Both the position numbers and the translations under genes were made by a program. From JAHEDH01 sp965364515 (GTDB lineage: Bacteria; Actinomycetota; Acidimicrobiia; Spongiisociales; ZC4RG35), in assembly GCA_965364515.1 (NCBI GenBank), contig CBDTXZ010000201.1, forward strand, positions 1 through 5,443: a stretch of DNA of 5,443 nucleotides. The letters are read 5' to 3'. The first letter of the stretch is position 1; every line of letters starts with the position of its first letter. Shown piece after piece: positions 4,744-5,443 of this stretch. The notes beneath the pieces are model-generated. The model worked only from the letters and a program-made list of their open reading frames with translations, did no database searches and was not told the origin of the DNA.

Positions 4744-5121
4744 TCAGGCGGGGTCCGGGCCGTCTACCGGGAATACGGTTGGTCCCTCTCCGAAACGCAC
4801 GACGATCGCCTCGGCGACTTCGTCGGAGGAGTTCCCCTCTCGATGGATCGCACCCGGCGGCACGGTGAAGTACTCCCCAGGACCGACTTCGGCACTTTGG
4901 CTTCCGCCCGGCCCGTACTCGAGGCGGATTCGACCCTTCACGATGTAACCCACAGTCGTGTGCTCACCGTGATGGTGCCAGCCGGACATCGTGTTGGCCG
5001 CTGCCTCGGCGTGGCCGAACCAGTGGTCGTCACCCTCGAACGCGGTCATCCGCTTGATGCCTGGGGTGCCCTGCGCCTCGGTGAGTTCGCTCGCTGTCTT
5101 CGCCCGCACGCCGTCATCCAT
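4744..5121 (-). CDS. Single-domain cupin protein
   Basis: A 125-residue small cupin with one conserved beta-barrel. Motif 1 is seen as GWHHHGEHTTVGYIVKG (HxH, then Glu replaced by a later polar residue, ending in the conserved Gly) and motif 2 as GEYFTVPPGAIHREGN, matching G-x5-P-x-G-x2-H-x3-N. The histidines (HHH near residue 52 and the motif 2 His) would bind one metal ion. Such proteins range from dioxygenases and isomerases to sugar- or ligand-binding proteins, so the substrate cannot be given. The start at 5121 (MDDGVRAK) is chosen because GAGGAGGC (plus 5128-5135) lies six bases upstream; the frame is open farther, to 5310, but that extension is low-complexity Arg/Pro-rich and lacks a ribosome-binding site. 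There is no signal peptide, so it is cytoplasmic. It precedes purU by 155 bases; a functional link is not evident. Confidence 0.88.
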   Translation of the reverse strand: MDDGVRAKTASELTEAQGTPGIKRMTAFEGDDHWFGHAEAAANTMSGWHHHGEHTTVGYIVKGRIRLEYGPGGSQSAEVGPGEYFTVPPGAIHREGNSSDEVAEAIVVRFGEGPTVFPVDGPDPA

Positions 5122-5378
5122 TGCCCTGCCTCCTCGGTCCGGTTGGGCCCGTAGAGCGGGTCCCGAACGAACGTACCACCCGGAAGGCGATCTGGCTTGC
5201 GGGAGGCGCCTGGGGTTTGCAAACGACATTCGAGAGCTCAGTCGACCCTTGTCCAACTGGCGGATCCCAGCTGCAACCCGGAGCCCGACGGCAGGCTCTC
5301 CGATACTCACGAATCGCTTGATTCATCAGTTCTGACAGTGCTTTTTCTGTCATAGGTGGTCGGTAGGTTGACCCGTAG
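5122..5378. promoter_or_regulatory. Divergent non-coding region between cupin and the last gene
   Basis: This region carries the cupin ribosome-binding site (GAGGAGG on the minus strand, 5129-5135) and presumably its promoter; TACGTT on the minus strand (plus 5170-5175) fits TAnnnT, without a clear -35. Toward the right end, TGACAG (5333-5338) and CTGTCA (5347-5352) form a perfect 6-bp inverted repeat with an eight-base T-rich spacer, a possible operator. TAGGTT (5364-5369) is a candidate -10 nine bases before the ATG at 5379. No RNA gene is recognised. Confidence 0.35.
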
Positions 5379-5443
5379 ATGCAAGCTCTCTCTGCGGATC
5401 GGATCGCTCAGCTCACCGGGGATCAGCTCGATTCGCTGCTCGA
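5379..5443 (+). CDS. Start of an unrecognised gene (3' end outside window)
   Basis: The first 21 codons of an open frame, reading MQALSADRIAQLTGDQLDSLL and running off the window. It is amphipathic and helix-like, with no signal peptide. No Shine-Dalgarno is seen; TAGGTT (5364-5369) nine bases upstream could give a near-leaderless message. The wording loosely recalls the N-termini of actinobacterial DUF222/13E12-repeat HNH proteins, but 21 residues cannot decide that. It might also be a chance frame; the divergent arrangement with the cupin gene and the preceding dyad make a gene start here plausible. Confidence 0.45.
   Translation, partial: MQALSADRIAQLTGDQLDSLL

Noticed and set aside
3797..4948. 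383-codon open frame on the plus strand
   Set aside because: It runs antisense to purU and part of the cupin gene, both of which have clear family motifs. Its translation has no recognisable domain; long antisense frames are expected in high-GC coding DNA.
5122..5310. Longer cupin start (63 extra residues)
   Set aside because: The extension is low-complexity and the strong GAGGAGG six bases before 5121 marks the shorter start.
5114..5353. 79-codon minus-strand frame beginning MTEKALSELMNQAIREYRR
   Set aside because: The first 19 residues resemble a ribbon-helix-helix antitoxin segment, but the rest is Pro/Arg-rich without structure, it overlaps the cupin start and ribosome-binding site, and there is no toxin partner. 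A decayed remnant cannot be excluded.

Overview
The window comes from a high-GC Gram-positive-type bacterium, most likely an actinobacterium. Signs of this are the strong G/C bias at third codon positions, lipoproteins with short lipoboxes, a histidine kinase resembling MtrB followed at once by an LpqB-like GerMN lipoprotein, and several starts with a -10-like TAnnnT box close to the start codon and no clear Shine-Dalgarno. A deep-branching class such as Acidimicrobiia would fit the stripped-down LpqB-like protein, but that placement is inference. I see no rRNA, tRNA, CRISPR array or insertion sequence.

Layout, left to right. (1) 1-1313, plus strand: the 3' part of a membrane sensor histidine kinase (HAMP end, HisKA, HATPase_c), overlapping by ATGA with a GerMN-domain lipoprotein. 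This looks like the end of an mtrA-mtrB-lpqB-type envelope-sensing operon. (2) 1353-1574, plus strand: a 73-residue zinc-ribbon protein, probably leaderless. (3) 1575-1698: a convergent gap holding a long terminator-like hairpin. (4) 1699-1977, minus strand: a 92-residue secreted protein whose predicted mature form begins with His-Val-His. (5) 2112-3055, plus strand: a small membrane-anchored protein with a good candidate promoter, then a cupredoxin lipoprotein with a complete type 1 copper site and a Met/His-rich insert. (6) 3192-3488, plus strand: a 98-residue protein with a coiled-coil N-terminus, a basic linker and a classical C2H2 zinc finger, with an inverted repeat over its ribosome-binding site. 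(7) 3489-3745: a convergent gap with several hairpins. (8) 5121-3746, minus strand: a single-domain cupin and then purU (formyltetrahydrofolate deformylase). (9) 5379 to the window end: the first 21 codons of an unrecognised plus-strand gene.

How the genes relate. The kinase and GerMN lipoprotein form one functional unit. The three envelope proteins at 1699-3055 share a divergent control region and are rich in potential metal ligands (His, Met, Cys), so a copper or redox role at the cell surface is plausible; only the cupredoxin is firm evidence for it. PurU supplies formate from 10-formyl-tetrahydrofolate in one-carbon and purine metabolism; the cupin upstream of it has no clear link. No known defence or mobile system is visible. 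The least ordinary items are the classical C2H2 finger in a bacterial protein with its hairpin-covered start, the GerMN-only LpqB-like lipoprotein, and the small secreted and anchored proteins beside the cupredoxin.
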